Shown here: positions 23,851 through 31,810 of the stretch, piece by piece
Numbering within the stretch: position 1 is the first letter of the stretch
Layout: the number at the start of each line of letters is the position of its first letter
From: Burkholderia sp.
GTDB taxonomy: Bacteria > Pseudomonadota > Gammaproteobacteria > Burkholderiales > Burkholderiaceae
Assembly (NCBI GenBank): GCA_031253835.1
Contig: JAIRVP010000054.1
Span: 186,001 to 250,000 of the forward strand
Direction: 5' to 3'
Length of the DNA: 64,000 bases
Translations under genes and position numbers: made by a program
The notes under the pieces: model-generated
Databases searched by the model: none
Seen by the model: only the letters and a program-made list of their open reading frames with translations
Told to the model about the DNA's origin: nothing

Positions 23851-26616
23851 ATGACAACACGACACAACACCTCGCAGAAGAAACAGCGCGGCTTCATCAA
23901 GACCGGCGCCGGCCAGCAGAACGATCCGCGCATCATGCGCGCCGCGCAGGAAGCGGCCCGCCCGCTCGAAGACACGCTGAAGGCGCTGCACACCAGCACG
24001 CGCGGCCTCACCTACGACCAGGCTGCCGACCGCCTGCAGCACTACGGTCCTAACGAAATCGCGCACGACAAGCCGCCGCACTGGACCCGCCAGCTGCTGC
24101 TCTCGTTCCACAACCCGTTCGTCTACGTGCTGCTGGTGCTCGCCGCCATCAGCTTCTTCACCGACGTCTATTTCGCGGCGCCCGACGATCGCGACTACGT
24201 CGGCATGACGATCCTGCTGACGATGGTCACGATCAGCGCGCTGCTGCGCTTCGTGCAGGAATTCCGTTCGCTGCGCGCCGCCGAGAAGCTCAAGGCGATG
24301 GTTCGCACGACGGCCACCGTGCAGCGCTCGGTGACCGACACGTCCGAGCCGACGCGCCGCGACGTGCCGATGCGCGAAGTCGTGGCCGGCGACATCGTGC
24401 ACCTGTCGGCCGGCGACATGATCCCGGCCGACGTACGCCTGCTCGCGTCGCGCGACCTGTTCATCAGCCAGGCCGTGCTGACCGGCGAGGCGCTGCCCGT
24501 CGAGAAGTACGACACGCTCGGCGCGGTGGCCGGCAAGTCCGCCAGCACGCGCGCGGCCGGCTCGGCAACCGACGCGTCGGCGTCGCTGCTCGATCTCGAG
24601 AACGTGTGCTTCATGGGCACCAACGTCGTCAGCGGCACGGCGACGGCCGTCGTCGTCGCGACCGGCGAGGACACGTACTTCGGTTCGCTCGCGCGCAACG
24701 TCGTGAGCCACAAGCGCATCGAGACGAGCTTCGACCGCGGCGTCGCGAGCGTGAGCTGGCTGCTGATCAAGTTCATGTTCGTGATGGTGCCGATCGTGTT
24801 CATGATCAACGGGCTGACCAAGGGCGACTGGCTGAGCGCGCTCACGTTCGCGCTCGCGGTGGCCGTCGGCCTGACGCCCGAGATGCTGCCGATGATCGTC
24901 AGCGCGAACCTCGCACGCGGCGCGGTCGCGATGGCGCGCCGCAAGGTCGTGGTCAAGCGGCTGAACTCGGTGCAGAACTTCGGCGCGATGGACGTGCTGT
25001 GTACCGACAAGACCGGCACGCTCACGCAGGACAAGATCATCCTCGAACACCACCTCGACCTGTCCGGCCACAAGAACGAGGAAATCCTGCGGCTCGGCTG
25101 GCTGAACAGCTTCCACCAGAGCGGCCAGAAGAACCTGATCGACATCGCGGTCGTCGCGCGTGCCGACGAGATCGGCGAACGCGTGAAGCCGCAGGGCTAC
25201 AAGAAGATCGACGAGCTGCCGTTCGACTTCGTGCGGCGCCGCCTGTCGGTCGTGGTCGAGGACAAGCACGGCACGCACCTGCTGATCTGCAAGGGCGCGG
25301 TCGAGGAAATGCTCGCCGTGTCGACCCATGTGCAGGATGAAGACGGCGTACGCCCGCTCGACTTCGTCGCGCGCAAGCGGCTGCTCGAACAGGCGACCGC
25401 ATACAACGAGGACGGCTTCCGCGTGCTCGTGCTCGCGACACGCACGATCGCACGCGGCGACGAGCGCGCGCAGTACCGCACGGCCGACGAACACGATCTC
25501 GTCGTGCGCGGCTTCCTGACCTTCCTCGATCCGCCGAAGGAATCGGCCGCGCCGGCGCTCGCCGCACTGCGCGAGAACGGCGTCGCGGTGAAGGTGCTGA
25601 CGGGCGACAACCCGACCGTCACGATGAAGGTGTGCCGCCAGGTCGGCCTCGAACCCGGCAAACCGATGCTCGGCACGGAAATCGAAGCGCTCGACGACGA
25701 CACGCTCGCGAAGGTCGTCGAACGCACGACCGTGTTCGCGAAGCTCACGCCGCTGCAGAAGGCGCGCATCGTCAAGGCGCTCCAGGCGAACGGCCACACG
25801 GTCGGCTTCCTCGGCGACGGCATCAACGACGCGCCCGCGCTGCGCGACGCCGACGTCGGCATCTCGGTCGACAGCGGCGCCGACATCGCGAAGGAAACCG
25901 CCGACATCATCCTGCTCGAAAAGAGCCTGATGGTGCTCGAGGAAGGCGTAATCAAGGGCCGCGAGACGTTCGGCAACATCCTGAAGTACCTGAACATGAC
26001 CGCCAGCTCGAACTTCGGCAACGTGTTCTCGGTGCTCGTCGCCAGCGCGTTCCTGCCGTGGGAGCCGATGCTCGCGACGCAGCTGCTCGTGCTGAACCTG
26101 ATCTACGACACGTCGCAGATGCTGCTGCCGTGGGACAAGATGGATCCCGAGTTCCTGAAGAAGCCGCGCAAGTGGGAAGCCGGCAACATCAGCCGCTTCA
26201 TGCTGTGGGTCGGGCCGACGTCGTCGGTGTTCGACATCACGACCTACATCCTGATGTGGACCGTGTTCGGCGCGGGCGCGCTGTATCACCTGAACGGCGG
26301 CACGGGCGGTCAGATCGTGATGAACTCGGGCTGGTTCATCGAGAGCCTCGTGTCGCAGACGCTCGTCGTGCACCTGCTGCGCACGCAGAAGATCCCGTTC
26401 CTGCAGAGCACGGCGTCGCTGCCGGTGCTGCTGTCGACCTTCACCGCGATCGCGATCGGCTGCTGGCTGCCGTTCTCGCCGTTCGCGGAAGCGATCGGCT
26501 TCATGCACCTGCCGGGCACCTACTGGCTGTGGCTCGCCGCGACGATGGTCGGCTACATCGTGCTCGCGCAGATCGTCAAGACGATCTACGTGCGCCGCTA
26601 CAAGCAGTGGTTCTGA
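23851..26616 (+). CDS. mgtA: Magnesium-transporting P-type ATPase
   Basis: About 921 residues, matching the type IIIB P-type ATPases that import Mg2+ across the inner membrane. The phosphorylated aspartate is D386 in CTDKTGTLTQDK; also seen are TGEALPVEK (actuator domain), KVLTGDNPTV (nucleotide domain) and GFLGDGINDAPALRDAD (hinge). About ten membrane helices are expected, including a C-terminal set typical of this class. The start at 23851 has AAGGAG six bases upstream; an in-frame GTG at 23833 is less likely. Expression is probably controlled through the long leader that starts near 23306. Confidence 0.95.
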   Translation: MTTRHNTSQKKQRGFIKTGAGQQNDPRIMRAAQEAARPLEDTLKALHTSTRGLTYDQAADRLQHYGPNEIAHDKPPHWTRQLLLSFHNPFVYVLLVLAAISFFTDVYFAAPDDRDYVGMTILLTMVTISALLRFVQEFRSLRAAEKLKAMVRTTATVQRSVTDTSEPTRRDVPMREVVAGDIVHLSAGDMIPADVRLLASRDLFISQAVLTGEALPVEKYDTLGAVAGKSASTRAAGSATDASASLLDLENVCFMGTNVVSGTATAVVVATGEDTYFGSLARNVVSHKRIETSFDRGVASVSWLLIKFMFVMVPIVFMINGLTKGDWLSALTFALAVAVGLTPEMLPMIVSANLARGAVAMARRKVVVKRLNSVQNFGAMDVLCTDKTGTLTQDKIILEHHLDLSGHKNEEILRLGWLNSFHQSGQKNLIDIAVVARADEIGERVKPQGYKKIDELPFDFVRRRLSVVVEDKHGTHLLICKGAVEEMLAVSTHVQDEDGVRPLDFVARKRLLEQATAYNEDGFRVLVLATRTIARGDERAQYRTADEHDLVVRGFLTFLDPPKESAAPALAALRENGVAVKVLTGDNPTVTMKVCRQVGLEPGKPMLGTEIEALDDDTLAKVVERTTVFAKLTPLQKARIVKALQANGHTVGFLGDGINDAPALRDADVGISVDSGADIAKETADIILLEKSLMVLEEGVIKGRETFGNILKYLNMTASSNFGNVFSVLVASAFLPWEPMLATQLLVLNLIYDTSQMLLPWDKMDPEFLKKPRKWEAGNISRFMLWVGPTSSVFDITTYILMWTVFGAGALYHLNGGTGGQIVMNSGWFIESLVSQTLVVHLLRTQKIPFLQSTASLPVLLSTFTAIAIGCWLPFSPFAEAIGFMHLPGTYWLWLAATMVGYIVLAQIVKTIYVRRYKQWF

Positions 26617-26714
26617 TTCCGTCCTGAATCCGCAATGATTCAGTCCGGATGACGACGTGCCGGTCCGCGCGATGCCGCGGGCCGGCGCGCTCACGACGCT
26701 CTACGGGTAATGTG

Positions 26715-27458
26715 ATGAAAAGATTCCTTCCGCTCGCCGCCGCGAGCGCACTCCTCGCGCCGTTCGAAGCCCATGCCGCCCATCCGCTCGTCAGCGACGA
26801 CACGGGTACGCAGGGCAACGCGAACTGGCAGTTCGAGTTCAACGGCGAGGAAACCTCGAAACAGGAAGACAGCGGCCGCCACCAGTTGTGGAACGCGACG
26901 CTCACGCGCGGGTTCGGCGAACACGTCGACCTGTACGTCAACGCGCCGTACACGCATCTGCAAACGCGCTCCGACGAGAACGGCGCCGGCATCGGCGATG
27001 TCGAGATCGGCATGAAATGGCGCTTCGTCGAACGCGGGCCGCTGTCGTTCGCGCTGAAACCGAAAGTGACGATGCCGACCGGCAACGACCGCCGCGGGCT
27101 CGGCACGGGCCGCGTCGGCACCGGTGCGACACTGCTCGCGCAAGCCGACATCGCGCGCGTCTCGCTTCTCGCGAACGCGGGCTTCACGTACCAGCCGAAT
27201 CGCCAGGGCGACCTGACGTCGGTCTGGGCCGTGTCGGCCGCGGCAATCTACCAGGCGACCGACCGGCTGCAGCTCGTGGCCGACATCGGCACGTCGCGCA
27301 ACACCGAAAGCACGGCCGGCGCGAATCAGGCATTCGTGCTCGCGGGCGCGATCTATTCGCCGACGCGCTGGCTCGATCTCGACATCGGCTACCGGCGCGG
27401 GCTGAACGACCAGACCTATCGTCATTCGGTGATGGGTGGCGTGACGGCGCGCTGGTGA
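26715..27458 (+). CDS. Outer-membrane transporter-like beta-barrel protein (PF13557 type)
   Basis: A 247-residue protein with a signal peptide (cleavage about residue 21, EAHAA). It has alternating hydrophobic strands and ends in an aromatic residue (TARW), as outer-membrane barrels do. The core (VDLYVNAPYT, GIGDVEIGMKWRF, VTMPTGNDRRGLGTG) resembles the family annotated as phenol-degradation MetA-pathway transporters. The substrate cannot be told. It starts 98 bp after mgtA, so it may share its transcript, and it ends in a strong terminator. Confidence 0.8.
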   Translation: MKRFLPLAAASALLAPFEAHAAHPLVSDDTGTQGNANWQFEFNGEETSKQEDSGRHQLWNATLTRGFGEHVDLYVNAPYTHLQTRSDENGAGIGDVEIGMKWRFVERGPLSFALKPKVTMPTGNDRRGLGTGRVGTGATLLAQADIARVSLLANAGFTYQPNRQGDLTSVWAVSAAAIYQATDRLQLVADIGTSRNTESTAGANQAFVLAGAIYSPTRWLDLDIGYRRGLNDQTYRHSVMGGVTARW

Positions 27459-27498
27459 TGAACGCGCCGGCGCGCTGGACGCGTCGAGCCAACACACG

Positions 27499-27524
27499 AC
27501 GGGCCGCACCAGCGGCCCGTTTTT
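27499..27524 (+). terminator. Rho-independent terminator
   Basis: Perfect 9-bp stem (ACGGGCCGC / GCGGCCCGT) with ACCA loop followed by TTTTT and C. It ends the mgtA-side transcripts, just before the convergent regulator gene. Confidence 0.85.
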
Positions 27525-27527
27525 CAT

Positions 27528-27812
27528 TCACCGGGCGTCGTTCGCACCGAACAGTTGCGCGCACACCGCGCGCCCTTCGTCGGTCAGCGCCGCGCTGCCG
27601 GTGCCGTCTTCATTCAGCGTCGTCGCGCTCAGGCCCGCGGCGTCGAGCTGCGTCAACACGCGGCGCAACGTGCTCATCGGCAGTTGCGTGCGCTTCGCGA
27701 TCTTCGGCAGCGACCACGTCTTGCCGGCCGGATCGTTCGCGGCCTCGTTCAGCGTCGCGAGCGTCGCGACGAGTGCCGGGTCGAGCGGGGATTCGTCGGA
27801 TTCTGAAGTCAT
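27528..27812 (-). CDS. Small winged-helix transcriptional regulator
   Basis: About 94 residues (start MTSESDESPL; a longer start at 27851 is possible and neither has a clear ribosome-binding site). The core WSLPKIAKRTQLPMSTLRRV is a helix-turn-helix, followed by a wing-like segment LSATTLNEDGTGSAALTDEG, as in MarR-like single-domain regulators. No ligand domain is present. Target unknown. Confidence 0.75.
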   Translation of the reverse strand: MTSESDESPLDPALVATLATLNEAANDPAGKTWSLPKIAKRTQLPMSTLRRVLTQLDAAGLSATTLNEDGTGSAALTDEGRAVCAQLFGANDAR

Positions 27813-27885
27813 CGGTTCGGGTTCGCCGGCCGGCGCCGGGCCGGCCCTCATTCGGGGAAGGGAATCGCAAACACTATACGCCGCG

Positions 27886-28761
27886 TCACGCGCCCTTGAG
27901 CGCGGTGCGCATGAACGACACGAAACGCGTGGTGACGGGATCGTCGCGATCCGACAGCCATGCGAGCCCCACGCGCCACTTCGCGTCCCGACCGTCGAGC
28001 GGTATCACCGTCGCATCGCGCAGCAGATACCGCGCGCTCGACGGGATGAACGCGACGCCGACGCCGGCCGCGACCGACGTCAACACCGACTGCACATCCT
28101 CCGCCTGCTGCATCACGTGCGGCACGAAGCGGCGCTCGACGCACCACCGGTCGATCTGCGCGGCCAGCCCCGGGCCGCGCGCACGCTGCAGCGCGATGAA
28201 GCCGATCTCGTTGAGCACGTCGAGGTCCGTCGGCACGCGCTTGAAGCCGAGATGCGGCGGCACCGCGAGCGCGAGCGACTCGTCGATCACCTTGAACGAC
28301 GACAATCCTTCGTCGGAAGGCAAACGCAGGAACCCGGCGTCGAGCTTGCCCGCGCGCAGCCGGCGCGTCTGCTCGGACGACGACAGGTCGCTCAGCGTGA
28401 CCGCGATGCCCGGATTGCGACGCCGAAACTCGGCGATGAGCTTCGGCACCAGCGTCAGCACGGACAGGCAGATGCCGAGCCGCAGATGCCCGCGCTGCCC
28501 GCTGGTCGCCTCCCGCGCACGCGCGAGGATCTCGTCGGCATCGCGCACGAGCGCCTGCGCATCGGGCAGGAAGCGTTCGCCGAACGGTGTCAGCTCCGCA
28601 CCGTGCCGGCCGCGCTCGAACAGCTTGCCGCCGAGGCTCGCCTCGAGCGCGCCGATCTGCTTGCTCAGTGCCGGCTGGCTCATGTGCAGCGCATCGGCCG
28701 CGCGGCTGAAATGGCACAGCTCGGTGACCGTCAGGAACGTACGCAGCAGTTTCAGTTCCAT
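27886..28761 (-). CDS. LysR family transcriptional regulator
   Basis: A 291-residue LysR regulator: N-terminal helix-turn-helix (FSRAADALHMSQPALSKQI, about residues 18-36) and a C-terminal effector domain (about 90-291) with VAAGVGVAFIPSSARYLL. No obvious divergent structural gene is next to it except a weak small ORF, so its target is unclear. The upstream AT-rich sequence contains GATCGAAA and GATCGAAT repeats that may be part of its own operator. Confidence 0.92.
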   Translation of the reverse strand: MELKLLRTFLTVTELCHFSRAADALHMSQPALSKQIGALEASLGGKLFERGRHGAELTPFGERFLPDAQALVRDADEILARAREATSGQRGHLRLGICLSVLTLVPKLIAEFRRRNPGIAVTLSDLSSSEQTRRLRAGKLDAGFLRLPSDEGLSSFKVIDESLALAVPPHLGFKRVPTDLDVLNEIGFIALQRARGPGLAAQIDRWCVERRFVPHVMQQAEDVQSVLTSVAAGVGVAFIPSSARYLLRDATVIPLDGRDAKWRVGLAWLSDRDDPVTTRFVSFMRTALKGA

Positions 28762-29288
28762 TCTTGGAAGGAATCGTATCGATCGAAATATTCATTTTAC
28801 TGATCGAATGCGATGCCGTTCAATACGGACATGCCCTTCCCGGAATTCACCGTCATGTCATTCGATCAAGTCGCAGATTGCGTAGCCGAACCGTCGTGCG
28901 ATGGCGCGGACGCCAGCGAACCCGCTGCCGCAACCGATGCGCGCGCACCCAAACGTCGTGCCGAACGCGCCGACGGTCGCAGCCGCCGTTTCCGCTTCGG
29001 CGATGCGATCGAAGACCCGCCGCCGCGTGCCGTGACGGGTTCGATCGCGATCAGCTTTGCGGTCGTGTCGCGGCGGAACTGGCCGCGCTGAACGGCCCGC
29101 CTGCCCGGCTTTCACCCCACGCGCACCACCCGCAGGCAGTCCGCAAACACGCCGAATCCGCCCGCATCGCGCGTCATTGCGACTCATCCCATCGTCATCG
29201 CCACGCGATCGACCGTATAATTTCCCGCACCCGCTGACCGCCCATGCATTCCGCGCAGCCGCATTGCGCGTGAAAAGGAGACTTTCGC
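28762..29288. other. Intergenic region with one weak small ORF
   Basis: About 530 bases between the LysR gene and the pbpG-like gene. It is AT-rich near 28770-28805 (likely LysR promoter). One weak ORF is listed separately; otherwise nothing was seen. Confidence 0.4.
28855..29091 (+). CDS. Possible small hypothetical protein
   Basis: A 78-codon ORF beginning MSFDQVADCVAEPS, divergent from the LysR gene. Codon third positions are fairly GC-rich, which mildly supports coding. The composition is Arg/Ala/Asp-rich, with no signal peptide or known motif and no ribosome-binding site before this ATG (an in-frame ATG at 28831 is also unsupported). It could be spurious. Confidence 0.3.
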   Translation: MSFDQVADCVAEPSCDGADASEPAAATDARAPKRRAERADGRSRRFRFGDAIEDPPPRAVTGSIAISFAVVSRRNWPR

Positions 29289-30371
29289 TTGACCGGCCTC
29301 ATCGCGCGCCTGCCTCGCGCCCGGACCACCCTGATCCTCGCCCTCTCGTTCCTGCTGCTCGCGTTCGCCGCGAACGCGTCCGCGCAGCGCGTGCAGCCGC
29401 ATCGCACCGCGCACGTCCAGCCGCATGCGCACACGAAGGCCGTCAAGAAGAAGCCCCACCGCAAGAAAAAGGCCGTCAAGCACCGCCGCCCGCGCGTCAC
29501 GCATCAGGCAGCCAAACGTCACGCCGCACCCGCGCCGCAGCAGCGGCGCGCGAAACGCACGACCGCCGTGCGGCCGCGCCCGCCCGCGAAACCGAAGCTG
29601 CTCGCCAGTTGCGGCTACACCCCGCGCGCAGTCGGGTCACTGCATTCACGCGCGGCCTACGTGCTCGACGTCGATTCCGGCACCCCGCTGCTGGCCCGCA
29701 ACGCGCGCACCGTGCGGCCGATCGCGTCGATCTCGAAGCTGATGACGGCCGTCGTCGCGCGCGATGCCGATCGTCCGCTGAACGGCGTGCTGCGCGTCAC
29801 CGCACACGACCGCGACACGATCAAGTACACCGGTTCGCGCCTGCAGGTCGGCTCGGAGCTGTCGCGCCGCGACATGTTCCATATCGCGCTGATGTCGTCC
29901 GAGAACCGCGCGGCCGCCGCGCTGAGCCGCGACTATCCGGGCGGTCGCACCGCGTTCGTCAAGGCGATGAACCGCGAAGCGCGCCGGCTCGGCATGCGCC
30001 ATACGCACTTCCGCGAGCCGACCGGCCTGTCCCCGCACAACGTGTCGACGGCGGAAGATCTCGCGCGGCTCGTCGGCGCGGCCGCGCAGGATCCGCTGAT
30101 CCGCTATTTCTCGACGGACACGTCGACCACCGTGCGCCCCGGCGACGGCGAACTCGTGTACGTGAACTCCGACCCGCTCGTGCGCTACCGCCGCCTGCCG
30201 ATCCGGCTGCAGAAAACCGGCTTCATCAACGAATCGGGGCACGGCGTCGTGATGCGGATGCGCGTGAAGGGCCGCCTCGAGACGGTCGTGCTGCTCGGTG
30301 CACCGACGCGTGCCGGCGTATCGAGCGACGCGCTCAAGATCCACCGCTGGCTGTCCTGCTCGATCCAGTAA
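29289..30371 (+). CDS. pbpG: D-alanyl-D-alanine endopeptidase (PBP7/8, PbpG-like)
   Basis: A 360-residue S11 serine peptidase that cleaves D-Ala-diaminopimelate cross-links in the periplasm. Catalytic motifs are S147-I-S-K150, S204-E-N206 and K309-T-G311. A signal peptide (about 12-32) is followed by a striking basic linker, about residues 36-103, dominated by His, Lys, Arg and Pro, before the peptidase domain. The start is TTG at 29289 with AAGGAG eight bases upstream. E. coli PbpG lacks such a linker; it may bind cell-wall polyanions or metals. A small uncharacterised gene follows 44 bp later. Confidence 0.93.
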   Translation: MTGLIARLPRARTTLILALSFLLLAFAANASAQRVQPHRTAHVQPHAHTKAVKKKPHRKKKAVKHRRPRVTHQAAKRHAAPAPQQRRAKRTTAVRPRPPAKPKLLASCGYTPRAVGSLHSRAAYVLDVDSGTPLLARNARTVRPIASISKLMTAVVARDADRPLNGVLRVTAHDRDTIKYTGSRLQVGSELSRRDMFHIALMSSENRAAAALSRDYPGGRTAFVKAMNREARRLGMRHTHFREPTGLSPHNVSTAEDLARLVGAAAQDPLIRYFSTDTSTTVRPGDGELVYVNSDPLVRYRRLPIRLQKTGFINESGHGVVMRMRVKGRLETVVLLGAPTRAGVSSDALKIHRWLSCSIQ

Positions 30372-30415
30372 GCACGCGCAGGCGGCCGGCGCGTTCACCC
30401 GACGGGAGCGACGCC

Positions 30416-30649
30416 ATGCAGGACGAATACCGCTTCAACGCGTTCGGACGGCTGCTCGCCGTCGTGCGCGCGAACGGCCGCTGGGCCGTGTTCGACCTCG
30501 GCGTCGAAGGCAAGCGGCGCCCGGCCAACCTGCAGATTCCGGCCACGCTCGCCGCGGACGAACTCGCCCAGTACCTCGGCGACCTGCTGCACGAGAACGC
30601 GACCCCGAGATACAGCGAAGTCGTCCCGGTCGCCCCGCGCCGCGCGTAA
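30416..30649 (+). CDS. Conserved small hypothetical protein
   Basis: A 77-residue protein with a GGGAG ribosome-binding site. The sequence begins MQDEYRFNAFGRLLAV and continues with a patterned segment (RWAVFDLGVEGKRRPANL) that looks like a small folded domain of beta strands followed by a helix. I recognise it as a recurrent small uncharacterised protein type but cannot give a function. It is cytoplasmic and probably co-transcribed with pbpG. Confidence 0.65.
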   Translation: MQDEYRFNAFGRLLAVVRANGRWAVFDLGVEGKRRPANLQIPATLAADELAQYLGDLLHENATPRYSEVVPVAPRRA

Positions 30650-30688
30650 TCGCGCGCCGGGCCACACGGCAATCCGGCGAAAAATTCA

Positions 30689-30714
30689 ACAGTTAAACTT
30701 GCAAGTTTAACTGT
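30689..30714. promoter_or_regulatory. 26-bp perfect palindrome, MarR operator
   Basis: Two 13-bp arms (ACAGTTAAACTTG and its reverse complement) abut without a spacer and end eight bases before the marR start codon. Position and symmetry fit an autoregulatory MarR operator covering the promoter. Confidence 0.85.
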
Positions 30715-30722
30715 CGTATCCT

Positions 30723-31178
30723 ATGATCCGCCGCATGAACCCGCCACGCAAACCCGGCGTTTCCGCCGACACCGTCGCCGCCGACCTGACCCTCGCGGTC
30801 GGCCAGCTGATCCGCCGGCTGCGCTCCGAGATCGAATCCGAAGGGCTCGGCATGTCGCAGACCAGCGCGCTCGCGCGGCTCGAGCAGCAAGGACCGATGA
30901 CGACCGCCGACCTTGCGCGCGCCGAAGCGATGAAGCCGCAGTCGATGAAGGCGATTCTCGCGAGTCTCGAGGAAGACGGGCTCGTCGAGCGCGAACCGCA
31001 TCCGACCGACGGCCGCCAGATCCTGTTCAAGCTGACCGCGACCGGCCTCGACGCACGCCGCAAGCGCAACGCCGCGAAACACCGGTGGCTCGGCGCCGCG
31101 ATCGACAGGCTCGATCCCGAAGACATCGACACGCTCGCCGCGGCGATCCCGCTGATCCGCCGCATCGGCGACCAATGA
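30723..31178 (+). CDS. MarR family transcriptional regulator
   Basis: About 151 residues (ATG 30723; an in-frame ATG at 30735 is equally possible). The winged-helix core is MTTADLARAEAMKPQSMKAILASLEEDGLVEREPHPTDGR in its usual place (about residues 58-98); only pieces are quoted from it here. The protein heads a MarR-isochorismatase-MFS unit and has a perfect 26-bp palindrome immediately upstream, so it likely represses its own operon until a small, probably phenolic, ligand binds. Confidence 0.92.
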   Translation: MIRRMNPPRKPGVSADTVAADLTLAVGQLIRRLRSEIESEGLGMSQTSALARLEQQGPMTTADLARAEAMKPQSMKAILASLEEDGLVEREPHPTDGRQILFKLTATGLDARRKRNAAKHRWLGAAIDRLDPEDIDTLAAAIPLIRRIGDQ

Positions 31179-31246
31179 ATCCCGCCGGCGCGCCACGCGG
31201 CATCCGCGCGCCCGGCTTTCCCCGCCCTTTTCCACGGAGCCCCATC

Positions 31247-31810
31247 ATGAGCGCAACCCGTCTCGACACGAACACGGCCCTGGTCGTCATCGACCTGCAG
31301 AAAGGCATCGTCGCCCTCCCCACCGCGCACCCGGTCGCACCGGTGATCGCCCATACCCGCACGCTGCTCGATGCATTCCGCAGCCGCGGCCTGCCGGTCG
31401 TGCTCGTCAACGTCGCCGGCGGTGCACCGGGCCGCACGCAGCAGCAGGTGCGCCTCGATGCGCTCCCGGCCGACTGGGCCGAGCTCGTGCCCGAACTGAA
31501 CCAACAACCTGGCGACCACGTCGTGACGAAGAGGACCTGGGGCGCCTTTACCGGCACCGATCTCGACGCGCACCTGAAGGCGGCCGGCGTCACGCAGATC
31601 GTGCTGACCGGCGTCGCAACGAGCATCGGCGTCGAATCGACCGCGCGGCAGGCCCACGAACTCGGCTACAACGTGACGCTCGCCGTCGACGCGATGACCG
31701 ACCTCAACGCGGACGCACACGTCAACAGCATCGAGCGCCTGTTCCCGCGCCTCGGCGAGACCGGTACGACGCAGGACATCGTCGCGCTGCTCGACCAGCG
31801 CGGCGCGTGA
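31247..31810 (+). CDS. Isochorismatase family hydrolase lacking the catalytic Cys
   Basis: A 187-residue isochorismatase-like hydrolase. D16 (VVIDLQKG) and K95 (VVTKRTWGAF) of the family triad are present. The position of the nucleophilic cysteine, in LTGVATSIGVES, is glycine (G128), and the protein has no cysteine at all. True isochorismatases such as EntB and PhzD also lack this Cys, while amide-cleaving members need it. This points to vinyl-ether type chemistry or a divergent activity. GGAG precedes the ATG. The last bases overlap the GTG start of the MFS gene (GTGA), so the two are coupled. Confidence 0.9.
   Translation: MSATRLDTNTALVVIDLQKGIVALPTAHPVAPVIAHTRTLLDAFRSRGLPVVLVNVAGGAPGRTQQQVRLDALPADWAELVPELNQQPGDHVVTKRTWGAFTGTDLDAHLKAAGVTQIVLTGVATSIGVESTARQAHELGYNVTLAVDAMTDLNADAHVNSIERLFPRLGETGTTQDIVALLDQRGA

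Noticed and set aside
23806..26694. A 962-codon open frame antisense to mgtA
   Set aside because: The plus-strand mgtA has all P-type ATPase motifs; the antisense product looks like shadow translation (His/Arg/Asp-rich).
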